From: Paraburkholderia ribeironis
Lineage (GTDB): Bacteria > Pseudomonadota > Gammaproteobacteria > Burkholderiales > Burkholderiaceae
Direction: 5' to 3'
Length of the DNA: 64,000 nt
NCBI RefSeq assembly: GCF_900019265.1
Contig: NZ_CYGX02000040.1
Location: 59,413 to 123,412 of the forward strand
Shown here: positions 1 through 7,391 of the stretch, piece by piece
Layout: every line of letters starts with the position of its first letter
Position numbering within the stretch: the first letter of the stretch is position 1
The notes under the pieces: model-generated
Databases searched by the model: none
The model's input: only the letters and a program-made list of their open reading frames with translations
Told to the model about the DNA's origin: nothing
Made by a program: the position numbers and the translations under genes

Positions 1-162
1 CCAGCGCTTCTTCGACACGCGCGCCACCGCCAGCGGAATCGACACGACGAAGCCGATCCCGATCGACGCCACCAGCAGCCACAGCGTCACCGCCAGACCC
101 GACATGCGCTGGCCGTCCCAGAACAGGAACGCGCGCCAGAATTGATTGATGATGTCGATCAT
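1..162 (-). CDS. hisM: Histidine/arginine-type amino-acid ABC transporter permease (partial, N-terminal part only)
   Basis: Only the first 54 codons are in the window. The ATG at 162 begins a protein starting MIDIINQFWRAFL and running into a hydrophobic segment around residues 22-43, typical of the HisM/ArtM inner-membrane permease subunit. It starts 5 bp after the stop of the upstream permease gene, so the two are translated as a pair. In this family two permeases form the membrane channel for lysine, arginine, ornithine or histidine and work with an ATPase and a periplasmic binding protein. The identification as the HisM partner rests on order and resemblance; the substrate is not determined by what is visible. 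Confidence 0.75.
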   Translation of the reverse strand, partial: MIDIINQFWRAFLFWDGQRMSGLAVTLWLLVASIGIGFVVSIPLAVARVSKKRW

Positions 163-167
163 GATGC

Positions 168-869
168 TCAGAGCTCCGCGTGCCGCACGCCGATCGAATA
201 GCGCCGGCCCAGCCAGATCAGCACGAGATTCGATACCGTGGTGATCGCCAGATAGATCAGCGCGGCGATCAGAATGAAGAAGAACATGTTGAAGGTGCTC
301 TTGCCAGCGTCCTGTGCGGCCTTGACCACGTCGGCCAGACCGATGATCGACACCAGCGCGGTCGCCTTGACCAGCACCTGCCAGTTGTTGCCGATGCCGG
401 GCAGCGCGAAACGCATCATCTGCGGAAACAGGATGCGCGCGAACACGCGGGCGCCGCTCATGCCGTAGGCGCTGCCCGCTTCGAGCTGACCGCGCGGCAC
501 CGCCAGAAACGCACCGCGAAAAGTCTCGGTGAAGTACGCGCCGTAAATGAAGCCGAGCGTCAGCACGCCGGCCACGAACGGATCGATGTCGATCTGCTCC
601 CAGCCGAGCAGGTCGGTCAGGTTGTTCAGCCAGATCTGGATGCTGTAGAACAGCAGCAGCATCAGCACGAGGTCGGGCACCGAGCGGATCAGCGTCGTAT
701 AGCCGGTCGCGATGGCCCGCAGCGGGCGGTTGAAGGACAGTTTCGCCGCCGCGCCCGCGAGGCCGAGCAGCACGGCGGCCGCGAGCGACAGGACGGACAG
801 CTCGATCGTCTGGATCGTGCCGGCCAGCAACACCGGACCAAAGCCGTAAAGGAACACGCGTGTCTCCAT
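168..869 (-). CDS. hisQ: Histidine/arginine-type amino-acid ABC transporter permease
   Basis: This 233-residue protein is an inner-membrane permease of the polar amino-acid ABC importer family (HisQ/ArtQ). It has about five hydrophobic segments. The cytoplasmic EAA loop that contacts the ATPase is visible around residues 130-150, beginning EAGSAYGMSG. Length matches the family (about 230). It lies 5 bp upstream of the hisM-like gene. No periplasmic binding protein gene or ATPase gene is adjacent on the upstream side, so those subunits must be downstream of the window edge or elsewhere. The substrate (histidine, arginine, lysine or ornithine) is inferred from family resemblance only. Confidence 0.85.
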   Translation of the reverse strand: METRVFLYGFGPVLLAGTIQTIELSVLSLAAAVLLGLAGAAAKLSFNRPLRAIATGYTTLIRSVPDLVLMLLLFYSIQIWLNNLTDLLGWEQIDIDPFVAGVLTLGFIYGAYFTETFRGAFLAVPRGQLEAGSAYGMSGARVFARILFPQMMRFALPGIGNNWQVLVKATALVSIIGLADVVKAAQDAGKSTFNMFFFILIAALIYLAITTVSNLVLIWLGRRYSIGVRHAEL

Positions 870-1292
870 CCAGGTTTATTGAACATCTCACGGACGGCGG
901 CGGCCTGGGCCTGCCCAACTCATCCGGCATGGCGCGCAGTCTCGCAAGCGAAAATCAATTTCTCAAATGGAGGGCGCGGTTTTTGCTGCGCCGCACCATC
1001 GCACGAGCGGCAGAGCGTGCAGCCGGTAGCGGTTGGTTTTGCGGGGGGATATGTTCTGGCAAGGACTCGCGCGGACGACGGGCGCCGCCGCGGTTTTAGC
1101 AAGTTTCGGGTCGCTTTTTCGATAGGCCGCGCGAGCCCGGCGGCGTGCAAAATTCGCCGCGGCGCGGGCTGCAAGGACTCATGGATGCATCACGAAGGCT
1201 CGGATGCATCATGAAAGCTGGGTGCATCACGCAGGCGTCATGAAGCCGTCAGGCGATTCATCCACGCGTGGCGAGTTGCTTTCGCCGATGCG
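870..1292. other. Intergenic region upstream of hisQ, no gene seen
   Basis: This 423-bp gap lies between the patatin stop and the hisQ start, both on the minus strand, and should hold the promoter of the importer operon. I see no credible gene in it. A long plus-strand open frame crossing the region is antisense to hisQ and has no recognisable protein. The only visible structure is a short direct repeat at 1183-1239. Confidence 0.5.
1183..1239. repeat. Three tandem degenerate copies of a 19-20 bp unit
   Basis: Three adjacent copies of a unit close to GGATGCATCAYGAARGCTC are visible, starting near 1183, 1202 and 1221; the third is the most diverged. Each contains the palindrome-like TGCATCA. 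They lie about 310 bp upstream of hisQ. They could be binding sites for a regulator or a simple local duplication; nothing in the sequence decides this. Confidence 0.5.
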
Positions 1293-2246
1293 TCAATTCA
1301 TTCCCAGCCGCGCCCGGATCGCCGGCAACATGTGCTCGACCGCCGCGCGTCCTTCTTCGATCGCCGGCGCCGCGCGATGAAAGTCGAAAATCCCCATCCC
1401 GCCGAGGCGCGGCTGAATCAGGATGTCGGCCGGCTCGCCGGCGAGCCGGCTGCGCGTGATCCGCACCTGCATGATGTCGATGCTTTGCGCAACCGAACTC
1501 AGCATCGACGGCACGCGTGCGCTCGGCGCGGGCGGCACGCGCACGTCGTCGCTGACGCTCGCGTCGGACGGCGCGAGCCAGCGCGGCCAGGGCTTGCCAT
1601 TGCGACGCAGTGCAACCGGCGGCGGCGCGGTCGGATCGATCGCGGGCGTTTCGATCACTGCGCCGCCGAAGTCGCGGCCGTTCAGAATATCGTTGTTCAG
1701 GTCGATCGCGATCACGCAATCCGCACGCATGCCGCGCGCCACCGAGACCGGCACCGGATTGCTCAGGCCGCCGTCCACCAGCCACACGCCGTTGTGCCAC
1801 ACCGGCGTGAAAATGCCCGGAATCGCAATCGACGCGCGCACGCAATCGATCGTGCTGCCGTCCTGCAGCCAGATTTCGCGGCCCGTATCGAGCTCGGTGG
1901 CGACCGCGGCGAACGGCATGTTCAACTGCCCGATGGAGCAGCCGCTGAACTTGTCCGCGAATAGCTGGATCACCTTGCGCCCGCCGAGCAGACCGCCCGA
2001 AATCCGCAGATCGAGCAGCCGCACCACCGTCTGCCACGTGAGCTGCGAGACCCATTCTTCGAGCCAGTCGAGGTCGCCATTCGCATACACCGCGCCGACC
2101 AGCGCGCCGATCGACGTGCCACATACCACGTCGGGCTTGATGCCCGCCTCCTGCAATGCGCGAATCGCACCGATATGCGCCCAGCCACGTGCGGCGCCGC
2201 CTCCCAACACCAGCCCGATCCGGCTGTACCGACGTCGACGTATCAT
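1293..2246 (-). CDS. Patatin-like phospholipase, RssA-type
   Basis: This 317-residue protein has the complete patatin catalytic machinery: the glycine-rich oxyanion-hole motif GGGAARG at residues 15-21, the nucleophile elbow GTSIG with Ser45, and the dyad aspartate in the DGG motif at residue 158. Members hydrolyse acyl esters of lipids with a Ser-Asp dyad. This bacterial subgroup (RssA/YchK-like) is usually cytoplasmic and its natural substrate is mostly unknown. There is no signal peptide. The C-terminal part after about residue 200 is less conserved and contains a proline/alanine-rich stretch. It starts 22 bp after the stop of the lipoprotein gene upstream, so the two are probably co-transcribed. 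Confidence 0.85.
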   Translation of the reverse strand: MIRRRRYSRIGLVLGGGAARGWAHIGAIRALQEAGIKPDVVCGTSIGALVGAVYANGDLDWLEEWVSQLTWQTVVRLLDLRISGGLLGGRKVIQLFADKFSGCSIGQLNMPFAAVATELDTGREIWLQDGSTIDCVRASIAIPGIFTPVWHNGVWLVDGGLSNPVPVSVARGMRADCVIAIDLNNDILNGRDFGGAVIETPAIDPTAPPPVALRRNGKPWPRWLAPSDASVSDDVRVPPAPSARVPSMLSSVAQSIDIMQVRITRSRLAGEPADILIQPRLGGMGIFDFHRAAPAIEEGRAAVEHMLPAIRARLGMN

Positions 2247-2268
2247 TTTTGTGCCCGTCTTCTATCGA

Positions 2269-2820
2269 CTATCGCCCGCGTATCACGTCCGAGCGCGATG
2301 TCGTGTACACCTTCAGATTCTGGTCGAAGTGCACGTTGAAAATACCTTCTTCGGTGATGCCGCCTTCGCGCCACTTCCAGCTCCACACGGTCTCCGGCTT
2401 CAGCGGAAACACCGCGATTTCTCCCGGCTTGCCGAGCAACCGGCGTACCTCGTCCTCGCTCATGCCCATGCGGATCTTCGCGAACGTGGCGGCGGTCAGC
2501 ACCTGGGTGATCGCCTGCAGTTTGCCGTCGCGGTCGATGTCGACCATGTATGTGTTCAGGCCTTGCGGGCCGCGCGGATATTCGAAGCGCTTCGAGCCGT
2601 CGGTGAAGGTGCGCTCGGTTTCCGGCTTGCCCATCTGGTCACGAATCTGCGCTTCGGTCGTGACGCCCGGCGTCATGCCTTTGAGCAGCAACGCATCGGG
2701 CTTGACGGCGTTGAAGAAGTCCTTGAGTTTTTGCACGGCGTAGTCGCTCTGTCGATCGTCGCAGCCGGCGAGCGCGACACACGCGGCCAGCATTGCGACG
2801 GTAAACGGTTTGAGGCTCAC
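2269..2820 (-). CDS. Small outer-membrane lipoprotein with BamE/SmpA-OmlA-like repeats
   Basis: From a GTG start at 2820 this is a 183-residue lipoprotein. The GTG is preferred over an ATG 33 bp upstream because a GGAG sits 6 bp before it and because it places the lipobox ALAGC, with Cys20, at the right distance. The mature part has two regions resembling SmpA/OmlA (BamE) modules: one around GVTTEAQIRDQMGKPE and one around ATFAKIRMGMSEDEVRRLLGKPGE. BamE is an accessory of the outer-membrane protein assembly machine. This protein is longer and tandem-like, so it is probably a paralogue of unknown role. The patatin gene follows after 22 bp. Confidence 0.75.
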   Translation of the reverse strand: MSLKPFTVAMLAACVALAGCDDRQSDYAVQKLKDFFNAVKPDALLLKGMTPGVTTEAQIRDQMGKPETERTFTDGSKRFEYPRGPQGLNTYMVDIDRDGKLQAITQVLTAATFAKIRMGMSEDEVRRLLGKPGEIAVFPLKPETVWSWKWREGGITEEGIFNVHFDQNLKVYTTSRSDVIRGR

Positions 2821-3104
2821 AGCAAACTCCCTGTTCGGCGCAGCGTCGCCCATGCGCGCCGCCCCGATTTGTAGTGTGTACTACAAGGATAACCGCGCAC
2901 GGAGAAAACCGCGAGCGAGACGGGCGCGATACGGCGGGCACGACAAGGCGGGCACGACACGGCGCATGGCCGTCGCGCTAGCGGACGGACCGTCGGTAGA
3001 GGTGCTGAAGAAGCCCGCGCGATGCGTCGGGAAAGTGCGGCGCCGAACCTTGGGTTCGCGTGCGTTTCATCGCGTGCGGGTTGCGAAAAAACGTCGCCAG
3101 AAGC

Positions 3105-3133
3105 AAAAAGGCGACGCTGTCCACAGCGTCGCC
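3105..3133 (-). terminator. Strong intrinsic terminator
   Basis: A perfect 10-bp stem, GGCGACGCTG paired with CAGCGTCGCC around a 4-base loop, is followed on the minus strand by five T residues. It is not at the end of any protein gene: the nearest upstream minus-strand gene ends at 3592. It therefore points to an independently terminated RNA. Confidence 0.8.
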
Positions 3134-3335
3134 AGGTCGGTTGATAGCGTCAACCGGAAGTGACAGCGGCCCACTGGCCGCCCAGGTTCGAAGCACCTCG
3201 GACGACGCGCAGCGGTCTGGTTCCGGACGAAGCGGTGAGCAACCTTGGCTACTCACCTTGCGCCATCGCCGGAATGGCAAACCGCCGCTTGTTTGGCCGC
3301 CCTGGTCCCTCGATAAGCCTTCCAAGTCGTTCTAA
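3105..3335 (-). ncRNA. Candidate structured, terminated small RNA of unknown family
   Basis: The 770-bp gap between the rhodanese and lipoprotein genes contains, on the minus strand, a chain of strong hairpins ending in a textbook intrinsic terminator. In transcript order the stems are GCCAT/ATGGC near 3267, GGTGAG/CTCACC near 3245, GCGGCC/GGCCGC near 3173, and GGTTGA/TCAACC near 3147. The terminator at 3105-3133 follows. A possible -10 element TAAATT lies near 3335. I compared it by eye with 6S RNA, RNase P RNA, tmRNA, SRP RNA and common riboswitches and could not match it. Boundaries, strand of expression and function are inference. It could instead be a long 5' leader with early termination for the lipoprotein gene. 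Confidence 0.45.
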
Positions 3336-3591
3336 TTTAACCGCATTGGACGCTTTAGACGAGAGCGCGTTTACACCGAATCGGCAGATGATTTGCGTTT
3401 GGGGCCGGTGCGCACGCACCGACAATACGCCGCCTTGGCCTCAACCAGCGGCGCATTCAAACGGGCACCACGGCTCGCCACATCGACGCCAAGGAAAACT
3501 GCGATCGAAACTCGCGCGCACGTCCAAATGCACACGGATCACGCATCGACTGCGGCCGCATTCAGCGCTTCGCTGAGCGGTTGCGAACCAC

Positions 3592-5193
3592 TCAGATCAC
3601 GCGGAACCCGTGCGTACCATCGCGCGAGAGTTGCGCGAGCAGCCCATACTCCCACTCCAGATACGCGTTCATCGCCTCGTGCGCGTTGTCGGTACCCTCG
3701 TACGGACGCCGGTAATGATCGATACGCGGCGACGCCATGCGCGTGTCGCCGCTCTCGACCGGCAAGCCCGCCTCGATCCACGCGGCCGTACCGCCGCTGA
3801 GCACCTGGACCGGGCGGCCGGTCGCCGCCGCCAGCTCGGGCGCAACAAAAAGCGCCAGCAGGCTGCCGCCCCCCGTCACGACATATCGCTGCGCATCCGG
3901 CAACTTGCGCAGCGCATCCTCGAGTTGGCTGCGAATCACGAACCACGCGCCCGGAATGTGCCGCCTCACATAGTTCGGACTGCTCGCGAAATCGAGCACG
4001 ACCGTGCCGCGCGATTGCAGCAGCGCGACCAGTTCGGCCGGCGCGATCTCGTCGACGACAGGTGGCGCGGGCGCACGGCGCGCGGCCGGCGCCGGGCCTT
4101 TCTCGCCGAAGTCCGCAGCCGTCAGACCGTCGACCACATACGCCTCGATGTTCATCTGCGCGAGCCACGACGCACTCATGTTCGCGCGCACCCCGTCGCT
4201 GTCCGCGAGGATCACCCGCGCGCCGCGCACCGGCGCGAACATGTCGATTTCCTGCACCAGCTCGCCGCCCGGCGCGCTGCGAAAACCGGGCACGTGGCCG
4301 GCTTCGTATTCCTCCGGCGTGCGCACGTCGAAGCGATACACAGTGCGCACCGCTTCGTCGGCCCAGCGGCGTGCTTCGTCACGCGACGTGCGGCCCACGC
4401 GCGCACGATCGGCGAGCACGCGTGCAGCGTCGGCGGCCTCGAGACGGCGGGCGTCGTCGGCAACCGGTTCGACGCGGCGCGAACCGCCGTGCGCGAGCGC
4501 CTGACCCGCCAGCGTCCAACCGATCGTGCCATTGCGCAGCGCCACCACCGGATTCGGCACGCCGGCATTGATCAACGACTGCGCGCCGAGAATGCTGCGC
4601 GTGCGCCCTGCGCAATTCACGACGATCAGCGTGGCCCGATCCGGTGCGAGTTGCCGTGCGCGCAGCACCAATTCTGCGCCCGGCACGCTGATGCTGCCGG
4701 GAATGTTCATGGTCTGATATTCGTCGAAGCGGCGCGCGTCGAGCACCACCACGTCGGCTTCGCGATCGAGCAGCGCCTGCAGCTGCGGCGCGCTCACCGA
4801 CGGCGTATGACGCACGCTTTGCACCAGTTCACCGAATGCCTTGCTCGGTACGTTGACATCCTTGAACAGCTCACCGCCCGCCTCGTGCCAGCCGCGCAGT
4901 CCACCTTCGAGCAAGGCGACCTCGGTATAACCCAGTTCGGTCAGGCGAAGCGCGGCGCGCGCCGCAAGCCCTTCGCCGTCGTCGAACACGACGATCGGCA
5001 CCGTGCGACGCGGCAGGCGCACCGGCGCGTCCAGTTCCAGACGCGACAACGGCAGATTGGCGGCAAACAGCGGATGATTGCGTGCGTGCAGATCTTCCTC
5101 GCGCACATCGAGCAGCGCGATTTCGTCGCGATCGACCAGCGCGCGGCGCACGTCTTGAAACGATCGGATACGAAATTCGTGAGCGACGATCAT
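3592..5193 (-). CDS. Four-domain rhodanese-like sulfurtransferase, one active-site cysteine
   Basis: The 533-residue protein starts at ATG 5193, chosen because AAGGAGG lies about 10 bp upstream; the open frame extends further but without a ribosome site. It is built from four rhodanese-like domains, roughly residues 5-110, 128-235, 260-365 and 383-480. Rhodaneses move sulfane sulfur onto a thiophilic acceptor through an active-site cysteine. Only domain 2 keeps it: Cys194 in NCAGRTRS. The equivalent positions read FDDG (domain 1), DSDG (domain 3) and TGGG (domain 4). The protein is cytoplasmic with no signal peptide. It lies downstream of a decayed cysteine-dioxygenase-like gene on the same strand, suggesting an ancestral cysteine/sulfur oxidation operon. 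Confidence 0.88.
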   Translation of the reverse strand: MIVAHEFRIRSFQDVRRALVDRDEIALLDVREEDLHARNHPLFAANLPLSRLELDAPVRLPRRTVPIVVFDDGEGLAARAALRLTELGYTEVALLEGGLRGWHEAGGELFKDVNVPSKAFGELVQSVRHTPSVSAPQLQALLDREADVVVLDARRFDEYQTMNIPGSISVPGAELVLRARQLAPDRATLIVVNCAGRTRSILGAQSLINAGVPNPVVALRNGTIGWTLAGQALAHGGSRRVEPVADDARRLEAADAARVLADRARVGRTSRDEARRWADEAVRTVYRFDVRTPEEYEAGHVPGFRSAPGGELVQEIDMFAPVRGARVILADSDGVRANMSASWLAQMNIEAYVVDGLTAADFGEKGPAPAARRAPAPPVVDEIAPAELVALLQSRGTVVLDFASSPNYVRRHIPGAWFVIRSQLEDALRKLPDAQRYVVTGGGSLLALFVAPELAAATGRPVQVLSGGTAAWIEAGLPVESGDTRMASPRIDHYRRPYEGTDNAHEAMNAYLEWEYGLLAQLSRDGTHGFRVI

Positions 5194-5294
5194 GAGATTG
5201 GAGCCTCCTTCGGAACATTCCAGAGATTCGGCAACACGTCGTTCGAGTAGCCTGAAACAAAGGTCTTGCGGCCCGCGCCTGCGGTAAAAACCGA

Positions 5295-6048
5295 TCATGT
5301 CACCGTGCCGATGTTTCCACCGTACACGTGAATGCCAATCGACGCACGATCATTAAAAGCATTGCTCGCGCGATGCACATCGCCAGGCCTCGGCGATACC
5401 ATGTCCACTTCGCATGTCCACTTCGCCGCACTCGATGGGTCGTGGCGAGCCGTCTTCGATCAACCCACCGCGCGGGCCTGGACGATATTGTTGTGCAATT
5501 TCCGCGCCACGACGCACGCCGATCAAGCCCCACACCGTGTGATCGCGTACGGGTGTCGATTGCCCAGGACCTCATACGAAACTCACGACTGAAAATCGCT
5601 GCCGCGCATCCGCGTACGACAGGTATTGCCGGTAGCGCTTGGGCTCGGGCTACGCGAATGCGTCGGGCAACCAGTCGTCGTGCGTGACAAGTTCGCGCAA
5701 TGCGACGGCGCTGGCTTCGAGCCGATGCGCTTTGTTGTTGGCTTTCTTGTTGGCTTTCTTGTTGGCTTTCTTGTTGGCTTTCTTGTTGGCTTTCTTGTTG
5801 GCTTTCTTGTTGGCTTTCTTGTTGGCTTTGTTGTTGGCTTTGTTGTTGGCTTCGTTGTTGGCTTCGTTGTTGGCTTCGTTGTTGGCTTCGTTGTTGGCTT
5901 TGTTGTTGGTTTTGTTGCGCGCTTTGTTGTGAGCTTCGTTGTGAGCTTCGCAGTGAGGGGCCTCGCCAGCGAGCGAGGCTTCATCGACGAGCGACGCAAC
6001 CCGGCCGACGAACGCGCGCAGCCGGTCCAGCCTCGGCGCTTGAGTCAT
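5295..6048 (-). pseudogene. Decayed cysteine dioxygenase-family (cupin) gene
   Basis: Reading from ATG 6048, the translation starts MTQAPRLDRLRAFVGRV, passes through a 12-bp repeat array, and continues ALRELVTHDDWLPDAFA. It then meets a TAG at 5650-5652. The same frame goes on as PEPKRYRQYLSYADARQRF and FSVVSFV, hits a TGA where a Trp codon would be expected, then GPGQSTPVRDHTVWGLIGV and RGGLIEDGSPRPIECGEVDM. There a 13-bp tandem duplication (CGAAGTGGACATG twice, near 5400-5425) shifts the frame. The next frame resumes SPRPGDVHRASNAF and IHVYGGNIGTVT before a stop at 5295. The pattern is that of small cysteine dioxygenase-type cupins; the expected first metal ligand in PVHDH reads PVRDH. Two stops, one frameshift and a repeat expansion make it a pseudogene. 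The family call is from memory of the motif order. Confidence 0.8.
5731..5958. repeat. 12-bp tandem repeat array, 19 units
   Basis: The unit on the plus strand is TTTCTTGTTGGC. There are seven identical copies at 5743-5826, flanked by variants TTTGTTGTTGGC and TTCGTTGTTGGC and by more decayed copies out to 5958. On the minus strand it encodes repeated Ala-Asn-Lys-Lys or Ala-Asn-Asn-Glu/Lys within the decayed cysteine-dioxygenase reading frame. Identical central units and diverged edges suggest recent slippage expansion. Confidence 0.95.
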
Positions 6049-6342
6049 GGATCGTTCGCGACAGAGAGATCGGCAAAGCTCGGGCACGCGCCTCTGCGCT
6101 CAGCCCGCCACGCTCTCAATGCGTGTAATGCGTGTAATGCGTTCCAGCGTTGCGGGAATCAGCTCGCGGCCGCAATCGATCGTCGATACGCGCGTAGCGT
6201 TCGTCGTGCAACAGGTAATCGCATCGACGCCGACAAATCCCCTCGCTGAACGTGGACATGCGCGCGTCGTCAGCAGAAAAACCGAAGCTTTGCCACAATG
6301 CCCCATCGCGCGAAAGCGCCGCAAACAGCAAACCAACAGACA

Positions 6343-7338
6343 ATGATCCCCTTCTCGGTCCTCGACCTCTCGCCCGTCACCGCGGGCGCCACGCCGGCGC
6401 ACGCGTTCAGGAACACGCTCGGTCTCGCCCAGCACGCGGAACGCTGGAACTATCGGCGCTTCTGGCTGGCCGAGCATCACAACATGACCGGCATCGCGAG
6501 CGCGGCGACGTCGGTGGTGATCGGCTATGTCGCGGGCGGCACGAAGACGATCCGCGTCGGCTCCGGCGGCATCATGCTGCCGAATCACGCGCCGCTCGTC
6601 ATCGCGGAACAGTTCGGCACGCTCGCGTCCCTCTATCCCGACCGGATCGATCTCGGCCTCGGCCGCGCGCCCGGCACCGACCAGACTACCGCCCGCGCGC
6701 TGCGCCGCGATCTGCAAAACAGCGCCGAGTCGTTCCCCGACGACGTCGTCGAGTTACAGCGCTATTTCGCCGACCCGGTCCCCGGCCAGCGGATTCGCGC
6801 GGTGCCGGGCGCGGGGCTGAACGTGCCGCTGTGGCTGCTCGGCTCGTCGCTGTTCAGCGCGCAACTGGCGGCGGCGCTCGGCCTGCCGTTCGCGTTCGCG
6901 TCGCACTTCGCGCCCGACTACATGCTCAGCGCGCTCAAGGTTTATCGCGAGCAGTTCCGGCCGTCGGCGACGCTCGCCAAACCGTATGCGATGGTTGGCG
7001 TCAATCTGTTCGCCGCCGACAGCAACGACGAAGCGCAACGTCTGTTCACGTCGCTGCAGCAGCAGTTCATCAACCTGCGACGCGGCACACCTGGCCAGTT
7101 GCAACCCCCGGTCGAGCGGCTCGAAGCGTCGGAGATGGAGTTGCACGGCGTCGCGCACTCGCTCGCCTGCACCGTGCTCGGCGATCGCAACGCAGTACGC
7201 GCAGGACTCCTGTCGATCATCGATCAGACCGGCGCGGACGAGCTGATGCTTACCGCGCAGATCTACGATCACGACGCACGGCTGCGCTCATTCGAGATCG
7301 GCGCGCAGGTGCGCGACGAGTTGACGGCCAGCCGCTAA
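6343..7338 (+). CDS. LLM-class flavin-dependent oxidoreductase (luciferase-like, MsnO8-type)
   Basis: The 331-residue form starts at MIPFSVLDLSPV (ATG 6343), the usual beginning of this subgroup; the frame is open 45 bp further upstream but with no better start. It is a luciferase-like monooxygenase-fold protein: the WLAEHHN motif at about residues 42-48 and the RIDLGLGRAPGTD segment near residue 105 are typical. Such enzymes use reduced FMN or F420 supplied by another protein to oxidise small organic substrates. The substrate cannot be told from the sequence. No Shine-Dalgarno sequence is obvious. It converges with the GlxA-type regulator downstream and is upstream of no co-oriented partner, so it appears monocistronic. 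Confidence 0.82.
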   Translation: MIPFSVLDLSPVTAGATPAHAFRNTLGLAQHAERWNYRRFWLAEHHNMTGIASAATSVVIGYVAGGTKTIRVGSGGIMLPNHAPLVIAEQFGTLASLYPDRIDLGLGRAPGTDQTTARALRRDLQNSAESFPDDVVELQRYFADPVPGQRIRAVPGAGLNVPLWLLGSSLFSAQLAAALGLPFAFASHFAPDYMLSALKVYREQFRPSATLAKPYAMVGVNLFAADSNDEAQRLFTSLQQQFINLRRGTPGQLQPPVERLEASEMELHGVAHSLACTVLGDRNAVRAGLLSIIDQTGADELMLTAQIYDHDARLRSFEIGAQVRDELTASR

Positions 7339-7361
7339 CGACCCAGGTGAAGACAGGCGGA

Positions 7362-7388
7362 CGAAACAAGGGCGGCCCACTGCCGCCC
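7362..7388 (-). terminator. Possible terminator of the GlxA-type regulator gene
   Basis: GGGCGGC and GCCGCCC pair across a 5-base loop between two convergent genes. On the minus strand the stem is followed by TTGTTTCG, a weak T-rich tail, so it fits best as the terminator of the regulator gene. Confidence 0.4.
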
Positions 7389-7391
7389 GGC

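Noticed and set aside
180..1214. A 344-codon plus-strand open frame across hisQ and its upstream gap
   Set aside because: It is antisense to hisQ for most of its length, rich in Arg, His, Asp and Gln as expected of the reverse of a GC-rich gene, and has no recognisable domain.
2978..3325. A 115-residue minus-strand protein across the RNA candidate
   Set aside because: It runs straight through the terminator hairpin, has no ribosome site and has no protein-like pattern.
3105..3335. 6S RNA on the plus strand
   Set aside because: A short stretch near 3305 (CTGGTCCCTCGATAAGCCTT) recalls part of E. coli 6S RNA, but the terminator is on the minus strand and the rest of the 6S layout is absent.
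5583..5999. A minus-strand frame made of Lys-Pro-Thr-Thr repeats
   Set aside because: It is the wrong frame through the 12-bp repeat. The frame with cupin motifs on both sides of the array is the real ancestral one.
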